Shown here: piece by piece, positions 27,479 to 38,551 of the stretch
How the letters are laid out: each line of letters opens with the position of its first letter
How positions within the stretch are numbered: position 1 is the first letter of the stretch
Assembly (NCBI RefSeq): GCF_004339595.1
Contig: NZ_SMFU01000001.1
Span: forward strand, 56,431 to 120,430
Reading direction: 5' to 3'
Length of the DNA stretch: 64,000 nucleotides
DNA from: Marinobacterium mangrovicola
GTDB lineage: Bacteria > Pseudomonadota > Gammaproteobacteria > Pseudomonadales > Balneatricaceae
Position numbers and translations under genes: made by a program
Notes under the pieces: generated by a model
Database searches by the model: none
The model's input: only the letters and a program-made list of their open reading frames with translations
Told to the model about the DNA's origin: nothing

Positions 27479-28207
27479 TTAGCCGAGGTCGCCCCATAGA
27501 TACTGCAATATGGCGGCGGCGGCAACGGGGGCGGTTTCCGTACGCATTACCCTGGGGCCGAAGGCCACGGGCTGGAAACCGGCAGCGATCGCCTGCTCCA
27601 CCTCTTCCTCTGTGAGGCCGCCCTCAGGTCCGATCAACAGGGCCACGGATTTTGGTGGCTCGATAGAGGCCAGGGGTTGAGCGGTATGATGGTGCATCAC
27701 CAGCTTGAGTTCCGCATCGACCTGGCCGATCCACTCGCCGAGGGCGCAGGGCTCCTCTATAACGGGGACCCGGCCGCGCTGGCTTTGTTCACAGGCGCTG
27801 ATCGCTACCTGCTGCCAGTGGCGCTGGCGCTTTTCCTGGCGTTGATTGTTGAGGCGGACCTCGCAGCGTTCGGTAAACAGCGGCTGGATACGTGAAATGC
27901 CGAGCTCACTGCTCTTCTGAATCGCGTAGTCCATGCGCTCACCACGGGAGATCGCCTGGCCGACCTGAATCGTCAGTGGTGACTCACGGCCCGGATCCAG
28001 CGGCGCACCGATCTGAGCAGAGGCTCTTTTTTTCGCCACGTCACAGAGTTCGGCGGGATATTCGAGGCCATCACCGTTGAACAGTACCAGCGGCGCACCC
28101 TCGGCCAGGCGCAGCACCTTGACGCAGTGGTTGAAGGCATTCTCATCCAGCTCGATACGGGCGCCTTCGCTCAGTGGCAGATCGAGATAGACGCGGGGGA
28201 CTCGCAT
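27479..28207 (-). CDS. rsmE: 16S rRNA (uracil1498-N3)-methyltransferase
   Basis: SPOUT-family methyltransferase of 242 residues that methylates U1498 of 16S rRNA. The trefoil-knot motif L-I-G-P-E-G-G-L-T-E-E-E-V and the C-terminal G-P-R-V-M-R-T-E-T-A segment are diagnostic, and the N-terminal PUA-like domain occupies the first 70 residues. Likely co-transcribed with gshB downstream. The 81-nt gap upstream separates it from the EAL-domain gene in the same direction. Confidence 0.94.
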   Translation of the reverse strand: MRVPRVYLDLPLSEGARIELDENAFNHCVKVLRLAEGAPLVLFNGDGLEYPAELCDVAKKRASAQIGAPLDPGRESPLTIQVGQAISRGERMDYAIQKSSELGISRIQPLFTERCEVRLNNQRQEKRQRHWQQVAISACEQSQRGRVPVIEEPCALGEWIGQVDAELKLVMHHHTAQPLASIEPPKSVALLIGPEGGLTEEEVEQAIAAGFQPVAFGPRVMRTETAPVAAAAILQYLWGDLG

Positions 28208-28288
28208 AGTCAGTTCGTTACCTGCAAATAGTGGGGATTATGCCATAGACGGAGCCGTTGCAGAGCCCCTGAAATAAGCTCTGTGCTG

Positions 28289-30451
28289 TCAGTCTATCTC
28301 CAGATCTATCTCCAGATCCTGCTGCAGCATCGCCTCGAATGCTGCCTGCTCCAGCGGATGGCTGAGCAGGTAACCCTGTACCAGGTCACAGCCCAGCTGG
28401 CGCAGCAGATGCAGTTGGTCCTCATGCTCTACACCCTCGGCGATCACCTGCAGACGCAGGCCGTGGGCCATCAGCATGATCGCCTCGACGATCTTGGTGC
28501 ACTGCGGATTGGAGACGATATCCTCGATAAAGCTCTGGTCGATCTTGATGTGGTCGATCGGCAGGTTGCGGATCCGGCTCAAGGAGGAGTAGCCGGTGCC
28601 GAAGTCATCGATGGCCACCTTGAGGCCCAACTGGCGTACCTGTTCGACCTGCAGTTGAATGCGGTCCATATCCTCGATCAGAACGCCTTCGGTCAGCTCC
28701 AGCACCAGGTGTGAAAGCAGGTGGGTATCGCCGCTGAAGGTGTTGCGAAGATGCTGTTCAAGATCGGCACGCAGGAAGCTGATGCCGGACAGGTTGATCG
28801 CCAGCAGCGGCATCGCCAGCCCCTGGTCGTTCCAGCTGCGCAGCTGCTTCGCCACAGCCTGGAGTACCCACTCGTCGATCCGTTTAACCAGCCCGGTCTG
28901 TTCCGCAAAGGGGATGAAGACCGCCGGCGATATCTGTCCTTTCTCGGGATGTCGCCAGCGCAGCAGCACTTCGGCTGAGTTGGGTTGGTTGCTGGCGAGA
29001 TCGAACACCGGCTGAAAGACCAGGTAGAACTGGTTTTCAGCCATGGCCACCTGGATCTCCTGCCAGAGTCCCAGGCGTTGATCCACCGGCGCGCTGGCCA
29101 GATTATTGAACCAGTACCAGTCGCGCTCTGCTCGGCGTGCGGCGCGCAGCGCTTCTTCGGCGCGGCCGACAAGCTGGAATTCCTGCTCGCCATCCTCGGG
29201 GTAGAGGCTGACACCGATGCGACCCTGCAGGTTGAACGGCTGGTCATCGATGGTGATCGGTGCGGAGATGACCTCCAGCAGCTCGCGCATCAGTTTACGG
29301 ATGGCGTCATTATCGCCGGCCTCGGGGCGCACCAGGGTGAGAGTATCTTCGCCGTGGCGACCGAGAATATCATCGACGCGCAGGTGTTTGCGCAGCCGGT
29401 CGACGATAGTGCGCAGTACCTGGTTGCCGCATTCCGGCCCCCAGCGGGTAGTAATGTCGCGCAGCAGCACCAGGCGAATCACCAGCACTGCGAGGCGGTT
29501 GTGCTGTCGCTGCTGACGGGTGATCTCACGCTCCAGCGCCTCGCCCAGCGACTGACGATTGTAAAGCCGGGTCACGGGGTCGAACTCTTCCAGGAAGCGG
29601 GCGTGTTCGCTGAGATTTCGCAGACGCCGGTTTTCCTGGGCGTGGTCGCGCAGCTGTTGAATAGCGCGGGCAAGAGCGCCGATCTCGTCCTGGCGGCGGC
29701 TATCTTCCACCTCGATGCCGAGACGGGAATTGGTGATTTCCAGCGTGGCTTGGGCCAAACGTCGTAGCGGGTTGGCGATATTGCGGCTAATGGTCAGCGC
29801 TACCAGCAGCGTGGCCAGTAGCAGGGCCAGGGTCATAATGGCCAGGCTGAGCAGGCGTGAGAACAGCTGAGACTGGATATCGTCCAGGTGAACGCCGGAT
29901 CCGAGCAGCCAGTTGCTGTCACTGATGCGCATGAAATAGCTGAGCTTGTCGGTCGCGGGCGTGAGGTTGCCGGACTGATCGAGCTGGGCCCAGCGATAAC
30001 GCCAGAAGGTTTGATCGTTTTCGGCGATCGCCTGTAGCAGTCCCGGTATGACCGGGTTGCCATCGCCGTCACGCAGGTCGGAGAAGCTCTGGCCCTCCAG
30101 CGTAGGGCGACCTACGTTGATCAGCATCCTGCCTTCGTCGGTGAGCAGGAAAAGGTAGTTGTTATGGCGATAGCGGGCTGGATCGAGCAGCTGGTGGGCG
30201 CGCTCAAGCAGCTGGGTTTGGTCGATATTGCCGTTCTGATGCTGGGCATAGAGCTCGTTAAGCTGGCCGCCGACCACTTCGACAATACTGCGCACCTCGC
30301 GCTTGCGGGCATCGATCAGGTCGTTATGATGCAGGAAAGCAGCGAGCAGGGCGGTGGCAAGAATGCAGAAAAGCGAGAGCGTGACCATCAACAGCAATTT
30401 GCGGCGGATGCTGAGGTTGCTCAGTGTTGAGGTTGGCTCCTTTGGCTGCAT
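28289..30451 (-). CDS. Cache-HAMP-GGDEF(degenerate)-EAL protein, probable c-di-GMP phosphodiesterase
   Basis: A 720-residue membrane sensor. TM1 about 20-40, a single Cache sensor domain about 45-180, TM2 about 185-210, HAMP to about 260, GGDEF domain about 285-455, EAL domain about 465-715. The GGDEF signature reads G-E-D-T-L (in L-G-R-H-G-E-D-T-L), so cyclase activity should be lost. The EAL signature reads E-V-L, keeping the catalytic Glu; N-L-S-G, E-L-T-E-G and D-D-F-G-T-G-Y-S-S are intact, so cleavage of c-di-GMP is expected. First residue M-Q-P-K-E-P. Probably monogenic. Signal sensed by Cache is unknown. Confidence 0.92.
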   Translation of the reverse strand: MQPKEPTSTLSNLSIRRKLLLMVTLSLFCILATALLAAFLHHNDLIDARKREVRSIVEVVGGQLNELYAQHQNGNIDQTQLLERAHQLLDPARYRHNNYLFLLTDEGRMLINVGRPTLEGQSFSDLRDGDGNPVIPGLLQAIAENDQTFWRYRWAQLDQSGNLTPATDKLSYFMRISDSNWLLGSGVHLDDIQSQLFSRLLSLAIMTLALLLATLLVALTISRNIANPLRRLAQATLEITNSRLGIEVEDSRRQDEIGALARAIQQLRDHAQENRRLRNLSEHARFLEEFDPVTRLYNRQSLGEALEREITRQQRQHNRLAVLVIRLVLLRDITTRWGPECGNQVLRTIVDRLRKHLRVDDILGRHGEDTLTLVRPEAGDNDAIRKLMRELLEVISAPITIDDQPFNLQGRIGVSLYPEDGEQEFQLVGRAEEALRAARRAERDWYWFNNLASAPVDQRLGLWQEIQVAMAENQFYLVFQPVFDLASNQPNSAEVLLRWRHPEKGQISPAVFIPFAEQTGLVKRIDEWVLQAVAKQLRSWNDQGLAMPLLAINLSGISFLRADLEQHLRNTFSGDTHLLSHLVLELTEGVLIEDMDRIQLQVEQVRQLGLKVAIDDFGTGYSSLSRIRNLPIDHIKIDQSFIEDIVSNPQCTKIVEAIMLMAHGLRLQVIAEGVEHEDQLHLLRQLGCDLVQGYLLSHPLEQAAFEAMLQQDLEIDLEID

Positions 30452-30529
30452 GTTCTGCTGGATCCTGGTCCCTTTTGGAGTGGCTCTCCATATTGCCCGT
30501 TATGGGCAGCTATCTTGTTGTTCTCAGAT

Positions 30530-30556
30530 GAAAAAGCCCGGCTTTTGGCCGGGCTT
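30530..30556 (-). terminator. Rho-independent terminator of metK
   Basis: AAGCCCGGC 30534-30542 pairs with GCCGGGCTT 30548-30556; on the minus strand the stem is followed by TTTTTC. It lies 28 nt after the metK stop. Confidence 0.85.
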
Positions 30557-30583
30557 CATTTCGCAGTCTAGATCTAATTGAGA

Positions 30584-31774
30584 TCAGAGACCAGCGGCTT
30601 CGCGCAATGCGTCGGCCTTGTCGGTTTTTTCCCAGGGGAAGGCGGTGAAAGTGTCGTCACCGACCGTCATTTCATAGGGCTGGCGACCGAAATGGCCATA
30701 GGCGGCGGTCTGTTTGTACATCGGGTGCAGCAGGTCGAGCATGCGAGTAATCGCATAGGGGCGCAGATCGAAATTATCGCGCACCAGTTCAATGATCTTA
30801 TGCTCGGCGATCTTGCCGGTACCGAAGGTGTTGATCGACACGGAGGTCGGCTCGGCAACACCGATGGCGTAGGAAACCTGGATCTCACAACGATCGGCGA
30901 GGCCTGCCGCGACGATGTTCTTGGCTACGTAGCGACCGGCGTAGGCGGCGGAGCGGTCCACCTTGGAGGGGTCTTTGCCTGAGAATGCGCCGCCACCGTG
31001 ACGGGCCATGCCGCCGTAGGTATCAACGATGATCTTACGGCCGGTCAGACCGCAGTCGCCCACCGGGCCGCCGATAACGAAGGTACCGGTGGGGTTGATG
31101 TGGTACTGGGTGTCCTTGTGCAGCAGTTCTGCTGGCAGCACATGCTTGATGATCAGCTCCTGAACCGCTTCGTGCAGGTCCGCCTGGGATACGTCCGGGT
31201 TGTGCTGGGTGGACAGTACCACGGCATCAATCGCCACCGGCTTGCCGTTTTCGTAGCGGCAGGTCACCTGGGACTTGGCATCCGGGCGCAGCCAGGGCAG
31301 CAGGCCTGAGCGGCGCGCTTCCGCCTGACGCTCAACCAGACGGTGAGAGAAGGTGATCGGTGCCGGCATCAGCACTTCGGTCTCGTTGGAAGCGTAGCCG
31401 AACATCAGGCCCTGGTCGCCGGCGCCCTGATCTTCGGGTCTGCTGCGATCAACGCCCTGGGCGATATCCACCGACTGCTTGCCGATGATGTTGATGACGC
31501 CACAGGTTTCGCCGTCGTAACCGACGTTGGAAGAGGTGTAGCCGATGTCGCAGATCACATCGCGCACCAGTTTTTCCAGGTCGATCCAGGCGCTGGTGCT
31601 GATCTCGCCGGAGACGATGGCGACGCCGGTTTTGACCATGGTTTCGCAGGCTACGCGGGCCAGTTTGTCCTCGGCGATGATCGCATCGAGGACGGCGTCT
31701 GAAATCTGGTCGGCGATTTTGTCCGGGTGGCCCTCGGAGACGGACTCGGAGGTAAACAGGCTGTATTCGCTCAT
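30584..31774 (-). CDS. metK: S-adenosylmethionine synthetase
   Basis: Makes SAM from methionine and [22 protein letters not shown] gives the start at 31774; [11 protein letters not shown] and [14 protein letters not shown] are the ATP/metal motifs. Length 396 aa is normal. Divergent from tkt as in Pseudomonas. I looked in the 291-nt upstream gap for a SAM- or SAH-type riboswitch and could not convince myself of one. Confidence 0.97.
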   Translation of the reverse strand: MSEYSLFTSESVSEGHPDKIADQISDAVLDAIIAEDKLARVACETMVKTGVAIVSGEISTSAWIDLEKLVRDVICDIGYTSSNVGYDGETCGVINIIGKQSVDIAQGVDRSRPEDQGAGDQGLMFGYASNETEVLMPAPITFSHRLVERQAEARRSGLLPWLRPDAKSQVTCRYENGKPVAIDAVVLSTQHNPDVSQADLHEAVQELIIKHVLPAELLHKDTQYHINPTGTFVIGGPVGDCGLTGRKIIVDTYGGMARHGGGAFSGKDPSKVDRSAAYAGRYVAKNIVAAGLADRCEIQVSYAIGVAEPTSVSINTFGTGKIAEHKIIELVRDNFDLRPYAITRMLDLLHPMYKQTAAYGHFGRQPYEMTVGDDTFTAFPWEKTDKADALREAAGL

Positions 31775-32065
31775 CGGTACGCGCAATCCTTCAAGGCAGT
31801 GAAACGGATAAAACAATTAACTGGAGGCGGGGCGCCCGGGTTTTGTTGGGCCACCCGAAAACGGACATTTTAGCGGTCTGACAGCGTTATTGCATGGGCT
31901 CTCGGTGAGCCGGGCGTGAAAATTTTGCTGTATCGGCATGAATTTGGCTCAAATTGTGGCAATTGGATTTGAAGCTCGGAGTCATCTGCGCGAAAATTGC
32001 GCTTCCAAAATTCGAGCTTCTTAGCCGCTAATCCGCAAATTGGGCCAGACCCAGGAGTAGAGTGA
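31775..32065. other. Divergent metK/tkt control region, no gene
   Basis: About 290 nt, more AT-rich than its flanks in the half nearest tkt. It must hold the promoters of both genes. An AGGAGTAGAG ribosome binding site precedes tkt. I see no reliable -35/-10 pair, operator or riboswitch. Confidence 0.5.
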
Positions 32066-34060
<1,995 letters not shown>

Positions 34061-34142
34061 TCGGTAGGCGGGGTAGTCCTTCCCTGAATGGATGGGCCGC
34101 CCCGTTTTACGTTCTGTCTTCTATCATTCGGTAAAGGTATCG

Positions 34143-35162
34143 ATGGCGTATCGAGTAGCGATTAATGGCTATGGTCGAATCGGGCAATGTGTGCTGCGCG
34201 CCCTCTATGAGCGCGGTATGACCGACCGGTTTGAGGTGGTTGCGCTTAACGAGCTGTCCGATATCGAAACTCTGGCTTATCTGACCCGCTATGACACCAC
34301 CCACGGACGCTTTCCGCTGCCCGTGGACAGGGATGGCGATTATCTGCTGATCGGTGAAGATCGCATTCGCGTGCTCAGTTATGAGGATCCCCGCGAGCTG
34401 CCCTGGGATGAACTCGGCATCGATCTGATTCTGGAGTGCTCAGGTTCATTTAAAAGCCGCGAAGTGGCGGAACAGCATCTGTCGGCCGGCGCCGGCCGGC
34501 TGCTGTTTTCCCAGCCGGCACTGCCGGAGGTGGATGCCACCGTGGTGTTCGGGGTTAACCAGAACACGCTGAAGGCGGAGCACCGCATCATCTCGGCCGC
34601 ATCCTGCACCACCAACTGCGTGATTCCGGTGCTGGACCTGCTGGATCGCCACTTCGGTATCGAGCACGGTCTGACCACGACGATCCACTCGGCTATGAAC
34701 GACCAGCCGGTAATCGATGCCTACCATCGTACCGATCTGCGCCTGACGCGCAGTGCGTTGCAGTCGATCATACCCGTGGATACCGGTCTGGACCGGGGGA
34801 TTGACCGTCTGCTGCCGCATCTGGCGGGGCGTTTCAGCTGTCGCCATGTGCGGGTGCCGACGATCAATGTTTCGCTGATGGACATGTCGATCAACCTGAA
34901 GCGCGATACCACGGTGGATGAGGTTAATAACATGCTGCGCAGCGCCACCCGGGAAGGGCCGCTGGCAGGGATACTGGGCTACACGGACGAGCCGCACGCC
35001 TCGGTGGATTTCAATCGCGATCCGCGCTCGGGAGTGGTCGATAGTACCCAGACCAGCCTGGCCGGAGGGCGGATGCTGAAGCTGCTATGCTGGTTCGACA
35101 ATGAGTGGGCTTTTGCCAACCGCATGCTCGACGTGGCGCAACACTGGATGGATCTGCGTTGA
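34143..35162 (+). CDS. epd: Erythrose-4-phosphate dehydrogenase (GAPDH family)
   Basis: NAD-dependent oxidation of erythrose-4-phosphate to 4-phosphoerythronate, an early step of pyridoxal phosphate synthesis in gammaproteobacteria. I-N-G-Y-G-R-I-G-Q at the N-terminus is the Rossmann loop and S-C-T-T-N-C carries the catalytic Cys near residue 155. The ATG at 34143 has AAAGG upstream; a longer reading from 34092 has no support. Length 339 aa fits Epd. Assignment as Epd rather than glycolytic Gap rests on Tyr in N-G-Y-G-R, found in Epd where Gap has Phe, and on the tkt-epd-pgk-fba order. Confidence 0.9.
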   Translation: MAYRVAINGYGRIGQCVLRALYERGMTDRFEVVALNELSDIETLAYLTRYDTTHGRFPLPVDRDGDYLLIGEDRIRVLSYEDPRELPWDELGIDLILECSGSFKSREVAEQHLSAGAGRLLFSQPALPEVDATVVFGVNQNTLKAEHRIISAASCTTNCVIPVLDLLDRHFGIEHGLTTTIHSAMNDQPVIDAYHRTDLRLTRSALQSIIPVDTGLDRGIDRLLPHLAGRFSCRHVRVPTINVSLMDMSINLKRDTTVDEVNNMLRSATREGPLAGILGYTDEPHASVDFNRDPRSGVVDSTQTSLAGGRMLKLLCWFDNEWAFANRMLDVAQHWMDLR

Positions 35163-35242
35163 GTTGCTTGGCGGCTCAGGCGATCGATAAAAAATAGAAC
35201 ACCATAAATAAGATTTAACTGACTTAATTACAGGAATCTGGA

Positions 35243-36409
35243 ATGAGCGTACTGAAAATGGCGGATCTGGATCTGGCAGGCAAACGCGTGCTGATCCGTG
35301 AAGATCTCAACGTACCGGTCAAGGATGGACAGGTAACCTCGGACGCGCGCATCCGCGCCTCGCTGCCAACCATTGAAATGGCAATGAAGGCGGGCGCCAA
35401 GGTCATGGTGATGTCTCATCTGGGGCGTCCCACCGAAGGTCAGTACGAAGAGCAGTACTCCCTGGCACCGGTTGCCGGCCATATCGGCAAACTGCTGGGT
35501 CGTGAAGTGCCGCTGGTCAAAGATTGGCTTGATGGCGGTTTCGATCTGGAAGAGGGTGAACTGGTACTGCTGGAAAATGTCCGTTTTAACAATGGTGAAA
35601 AGAAAGACGATGAAGCTCTGAGCCAGAAGATGGCAGCGCTGTGCGATATCTACGTGATGGACGCCTTTGGTACCGCTCACCGCGCCCAGGCTTCTACCCA
35701 CGGTGTCGGCAAGTTCGCTCCCGTGGCCTGCGCAGGTCCGCTGCTGGCTAACGAGCTGGATGCGCTGGGCAAGGCGCTGGATAAGCCGGCACGCCCGATG
35801 GCGGCCATCGTCGGTGGTTCCAAGGTATCCACCAAGCTGGAAGTGCTCAACGCACTGTCCGAGAAATGCGATCAGCTGATCGTCGGCGGTGGTATCGCCA
35901 ACACCTTCCTGGCCGCTGCTGGCAAGCCGGTGGGCAAGTCACTGTGCGAACACGACCTGGTCGGTACCGCCAAGGCGTTGATGGAAAAGGTGAGCATCCC
36001 GCTGCCGGTGGATGTGGTTGTGGCAACCGAGTTTGCTGAAACCGCCACGGCGACTATCAAGGCTGTTGATGACGTGGCCGAGGACGATATGATCCTCGAC
36101 ATCGGTCCTCAGTCTGCCGCAAACCTGGCGGAGCTGTTGAAAGAAGCGGGCACCATCATCTGGAACGGCCCTGTGGGTGTGTTCGAGTTTGATCAGTTTG
36201 GCGAAGGCACCAAAACCCTGTCGCTGGCGATTGCCGACAGTGCCGGTTTCTCCATCGCCGGCGGTGGCGATACACTGGCAGCAGTGGATAAATACGGCAT
36301 CGCCGAGCAGGTTTCCTACATCTCTACCGGGGGCGGTGCGTTCCTCGAATTTGTAGAGGGTAAGGTGCTGCCGGCGGTAGCCATGCTTGAGCAGCGTGCG
36401 GCGCAGTAA
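35243..36409 (+). CDS. pgk: Phosphoglycerate kinase
   Basis: Transfers phosphate from 1,3-bisphosphoglycerate to ADP. R-E-D-L-N-V-P near residue 20, S-H-L-G-R-P-T and G-G-S-K-V-S-T-K-L hold substrate residues, and the C-terminal G-G-G-D-T-L-A-A motif binds nucleotide. Length 388 aa is normal. Third gene of tkt-epd-pgk-fba; a hairpin (36427-36444) lies between it and fba and may adjust expression. Confidence 0.97.
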   Translation: MSVLKMADLDLAGKRVLIREDLNVPVKDGQVTSDARIRASLPTIEMAMKAGAKVMVMSHLGRPTEGQYEEQYSLAPVAGHIGKLLGREVPLVKDWLDGGFDLEEGELVLLENVRFNNGEKKDDEALSQKMAALCDIYVMDAFGTAHRAQASTHGVGKFAPVACAGPLLANELDALGKALDKPARPMAAIVGGSKVSTKLEVLNALSEKCDQLIVGGGIANTFLAAAGKPVGKSLCEHDLVGTAKALMEKVSIPLPVDVVVATEFAETATATIKAVDDVAEDDMILDIGPQSAANLAELLKEAGTIIWNGPVGVFEFDQFGEGTKTLSLAIADSAGFSIAGGGDTLAAVDKYGIAEQVSYISTGGGAFLEFVEGKVLPAVAMLEQRAAQ

Positions 36410-36426
36410 AGCACATCAAGGATTAA

Positions 36427-36444
36427 GGGCCGCCCAGGCGGCCC
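36427..36444. terminator. pgk-fba intercistronic hairpin
   Basis: GGGCCGCC 36427-36434 pairs with GGCGGCCC 36437-36444. No U-tract follows on the plus strand, so it is more likely a processing or stability element than a full terminator. Confidence 0.45.
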
Positions 36445-36487
36445 ACAAACGGATTACACGTTTTTCAAAGATTAAGGGTGAAATAAC

Positions 36488-37552
36488 ATGGCACTGATCT
36501 CAATGCGTCAACTGCTGGACCATGCCGCCGAGTACGGTTATGGCATTCCGGCGTTTAACGTCAACAACCTGGAACAGATGCGTGCCATCATGGAAGCCGC
36601 ATCCAAGACCAACTCTCCGGTGATCGTGCAGGCATCTGCCGGTGCGCGTAAGTACGCCGGTTCCAACTTCCTCAAGCACATGATCCTGGCGGCTATCGAA
36701 GAGTTTCCCGATGTGCCGGTCTGTATGCACCAGGACCACGGTACCAGCCCGGCTGTCTGCCAGCGCTCCATCGCCCTGGGCTTCTCCTCCGTTATGATGG
36801 ATGGTTCCCTGGGCACAGACGGTAAAACCCCGACCTCTTACGAGTACAACGTGGACGTGACCCGTCGTACCGTTGAGATGGCGCACGCCTGTGGCGTTTC
36901 CGTTGAGGGTGAGCTGGGCTGCCTGGGCTCCCTGGAAACCGGTATGGCCGGTGAAGAAGACGGTATCGGTGCCGAGGGCGTGCTGTCCCACGACCAGATG
37001 CTGACCGATCCGGATGAAGCCGCTGAGTTCGTTAAGGCCACTAACGTGGACGCCCTGGCGATCGCCTGTGGTACCTCCCACGGTGCTTATAAGTTCACCA
37101 AGCCGCCCACCGGCGATACGCTGTCCATTGGTCGTATCAAAGAGATCCATGCCCGTATTCCGAACACCCACCTGGTGATGCACGGCTCCTCGTCTGTTCC
37201 CCAGGAGTGGCTTCAGATCATCAATGAATACGGCGGTGAGATTCCGGAAACCTACGGTGTGCCGGTCGAGCAGATCGTTGAAGGTATCAAGCACGGTGTA
37301 CGTAAGGTAAACATCGACACCGACCTGCGTCTGGCCTCCACCGGCGCAGTGCGTCGCTTTATGGCGCAGAACCCGTCCGAGTTTGACCCGCGCAAATACC
37401 TTAAGGAAACCATCGGCGCCATGCGCGATATCTGTATCGCCCGTTATGAAGCCTTCGGAACCGCTGGTCACGCCGACAAGATCAAGGCGATCTCTCTGGA
37501 GACCATGGCCGAGCAGTATGATGCTGGCAAACTGGACGCCAAAATCAACTGA
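36488..37552 (+). CDS. fba: Class II fructose-bisphosphate aldolase
   Basis: Zinc-dependent aldolase. The metal ligand His appears in M-H-Q-D-H-G-T-S, further ligand residues in E-G-E-L-G-C-L-G and the His of C-G-T-S-H-G-A-Y and M-H-G-S-S-S-V-P. Length 354 aa matches the long class II type B form found with Calvin-cycle-like and Pseudomonas loci. The start M-A-L-I-S-M-R-Q follows a GGTGAAATAAC leader. A strong terminator follows. Confidence 0.97.
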   Translation: MALISMRQLLDHAAEYGYGIPAFNVNNLEQMRAIMEAASKTNSPVIVQASAGARKYAGSNFLKHMILAAIEEFPDVPVCMHQDHGTSPAVCQRSIALGFSSVMMDGSLGTDGKTPTSYEYNVDVTRRTVEMAHACGVSVEGELGCLGSLETGMAGEEDGIGAEGVLSHDQMLTDPDEAAEFVKATNVDALAIACGTSHGAYKFTKPPTGDTLSIGRIKEIHARIPNTHLVMHGSSSVPQEWLQIINEYGGEIPETYGVPVEQIVEGIKHGVRKVNIDTDLRLASTGAVRRFMAQNPSEFDPRKYLKETIGAMRDICIARYEAFGTAGHADKIKAISLETMAEQYDAGKLDAKIN

Positions 37553-37576
37553 TCGTTGATCGACGCATGATCTCAA

Positions 37577-37600
37577 GGGCGGCCTCAGGCCGCCCTTTTT
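37577..37600 (+). terminator. Rho-independent terminator after fba
   Basis: GGGCGGCC 37577-37584, loop TCA, GGCCGCCC 37588-37595, then TTTTT 37596-37600. Confidence 0.92.
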
Positions 37601-37634
37601 CGTCCCCTTATTTCAACTCTTAAAGGAAGCAGCT

Positions 37635-38507
37635 GTGCGTTACCTGGTGTTTGTGACTCTGCTCTGGGCATTCTCATTCAGCCTGATTGGCGAATATCTC
37701 GCCGGGCGGGTGGACAGCTATTTTGCGGTGCTGACGCGCATACTGCTGGCGGGCGCGTTGTTTCTACCGCTACTGCGTCTCAAAGGGCTTCCCAATGGAT
37801 TGATCGCCGGGATCGCGGTCTGTGGTGCGCTGCAGTTTGGCGTCACCTACGTCTGCCTTTACCAGTCGTTCGAATACCTGAGTGTGCCTGAGGTGCTGCT
37901 GTTTACCATTACCACGCCGCTTTATGTGGCGCTCATCGACGAGGGGCTGAAAGGTCGGTTTACGGCAGGTCCTTTGATCTCCACAGCCATGGCGGTAGTG
38001 GGCGCGGCGATTATCCGTTACGACAATATCTCCAGTGAATTTCTCACCGGCTTCCTGATTCTGCAGTTGGCCAACCTGGCGTTTGCCGCGGGGCAGGTGG
38101 GCTATGCGCACCTGGTGAAGCGCTATGCGGTGGAGGGGCCGCTGTACCGCAGTTTTGGTCTCTTCTTTATCGGCGCGCTGATTGTTGTATTACCAGCGTT
38201 TCTGTTGCTGGGTAATCCAGAGAAACTGCCGCAGACATCACTGCAGTGGGGGGTTCTGGCCTGGCTGGGGCTGCTGGCTTCAGGGCTTGGTTTCTATCTC
38301 TGGAATAAGGGGGCAACCCTCGTCGACGGCGGTACGCTGGGGATTATGAACAATGCGTTGATTCCGGCCGGTCTGCTGGTGAATTTAATTATCTGGAACC
38401 GGGATGCTGACCTTTTGCGCCTGGCGCTCGGAGGTGCTGTGATCCTGCTGTCGCTCTGGGTGAATCGTTATTGGAAGCGCCGGTTGCCAGCGCCTGGAAT
38501 CGCCTGA
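37635..38507 (+). CDS. yigM: EamA-family transporter, YigM-like (biotin/carboxylate)
   Basis: Ten-helix DMT-superfamily permease (290 aa) with two EamA halves. It resembles E. coli YigM over its length: the N-terminal W-A-F-S-F-S-x-x-G-E-Y-L-A-G with V-D-S-Y-F-A-V-L, then G-N-P-E-K-L-P-Q-T-S-L-Q-W-G, and finally D-G-G-T-L-G-I-M-N-N. YigM is reported as a biotin importer, so biotin uptake is the best guess; related members export amino acids. An AAAGGAAG stretch precedes the start, written as GTG at 37635. Ends just before a hairpin shared with the convergent EAL gene. Confidence 0.82.
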   Translation: MRYLVFVTLLWAFSFSLIGEYLAGRVDSYFAVLTRILLAGALFLPLLRLKGLPNGLIAGIAVCGALQFGVTYVCLYQSFEYLSVPEVLLFTITTPLYVALIDEGLKGRFTAGPLISTAMAVVGAAIIRYDNISSEFLTGFLILQLANLAFAAGQVGYAHLVKRYAVEGPLYRSFGLFFIGALIVVLPAFLLLGNPEKLPQTSLQWGVLAWLGLLASGLGFYLWNKGATLVDGGTLGIMNNALIPAGLLVNLIIWNRDADLLRLALGGAVILLSLWVNRYWKRRLPAPGIA

Positions 38508-38526
38508 CGGCACGGATCTGAAAAAT

Positions 38527-38551
38527 GGCGCCCGATCAATCCATGGGCGCC
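38527..38551. terminator. Hairpin between convergent yigM and EAL gene
   Basis: GGCGCCC 38527-38533 pairs with GGGCGCC 38545-38551, with AAAAA to the left and GGTTTT to the right. It overlaps the last codons of the EAL-domain gene and can end transcripts from both sides. Confidence 0.6.

Noticed and set aside
31775..32065. SAM or SAH riboswitch before metK
   Set aside because: No convincing set of conserved helices or core bases found by eye.
34092..34142. Longer epd start at 34092
   Set aside because: No Shine-Dalgarno sequence and the Rossmann strand should start near the N-terminus; 34143 fits.
36500..37576. 358-codon minus-strand frame over fba
   Set aside because: Exact shadow of a highly biased gene; no motif.
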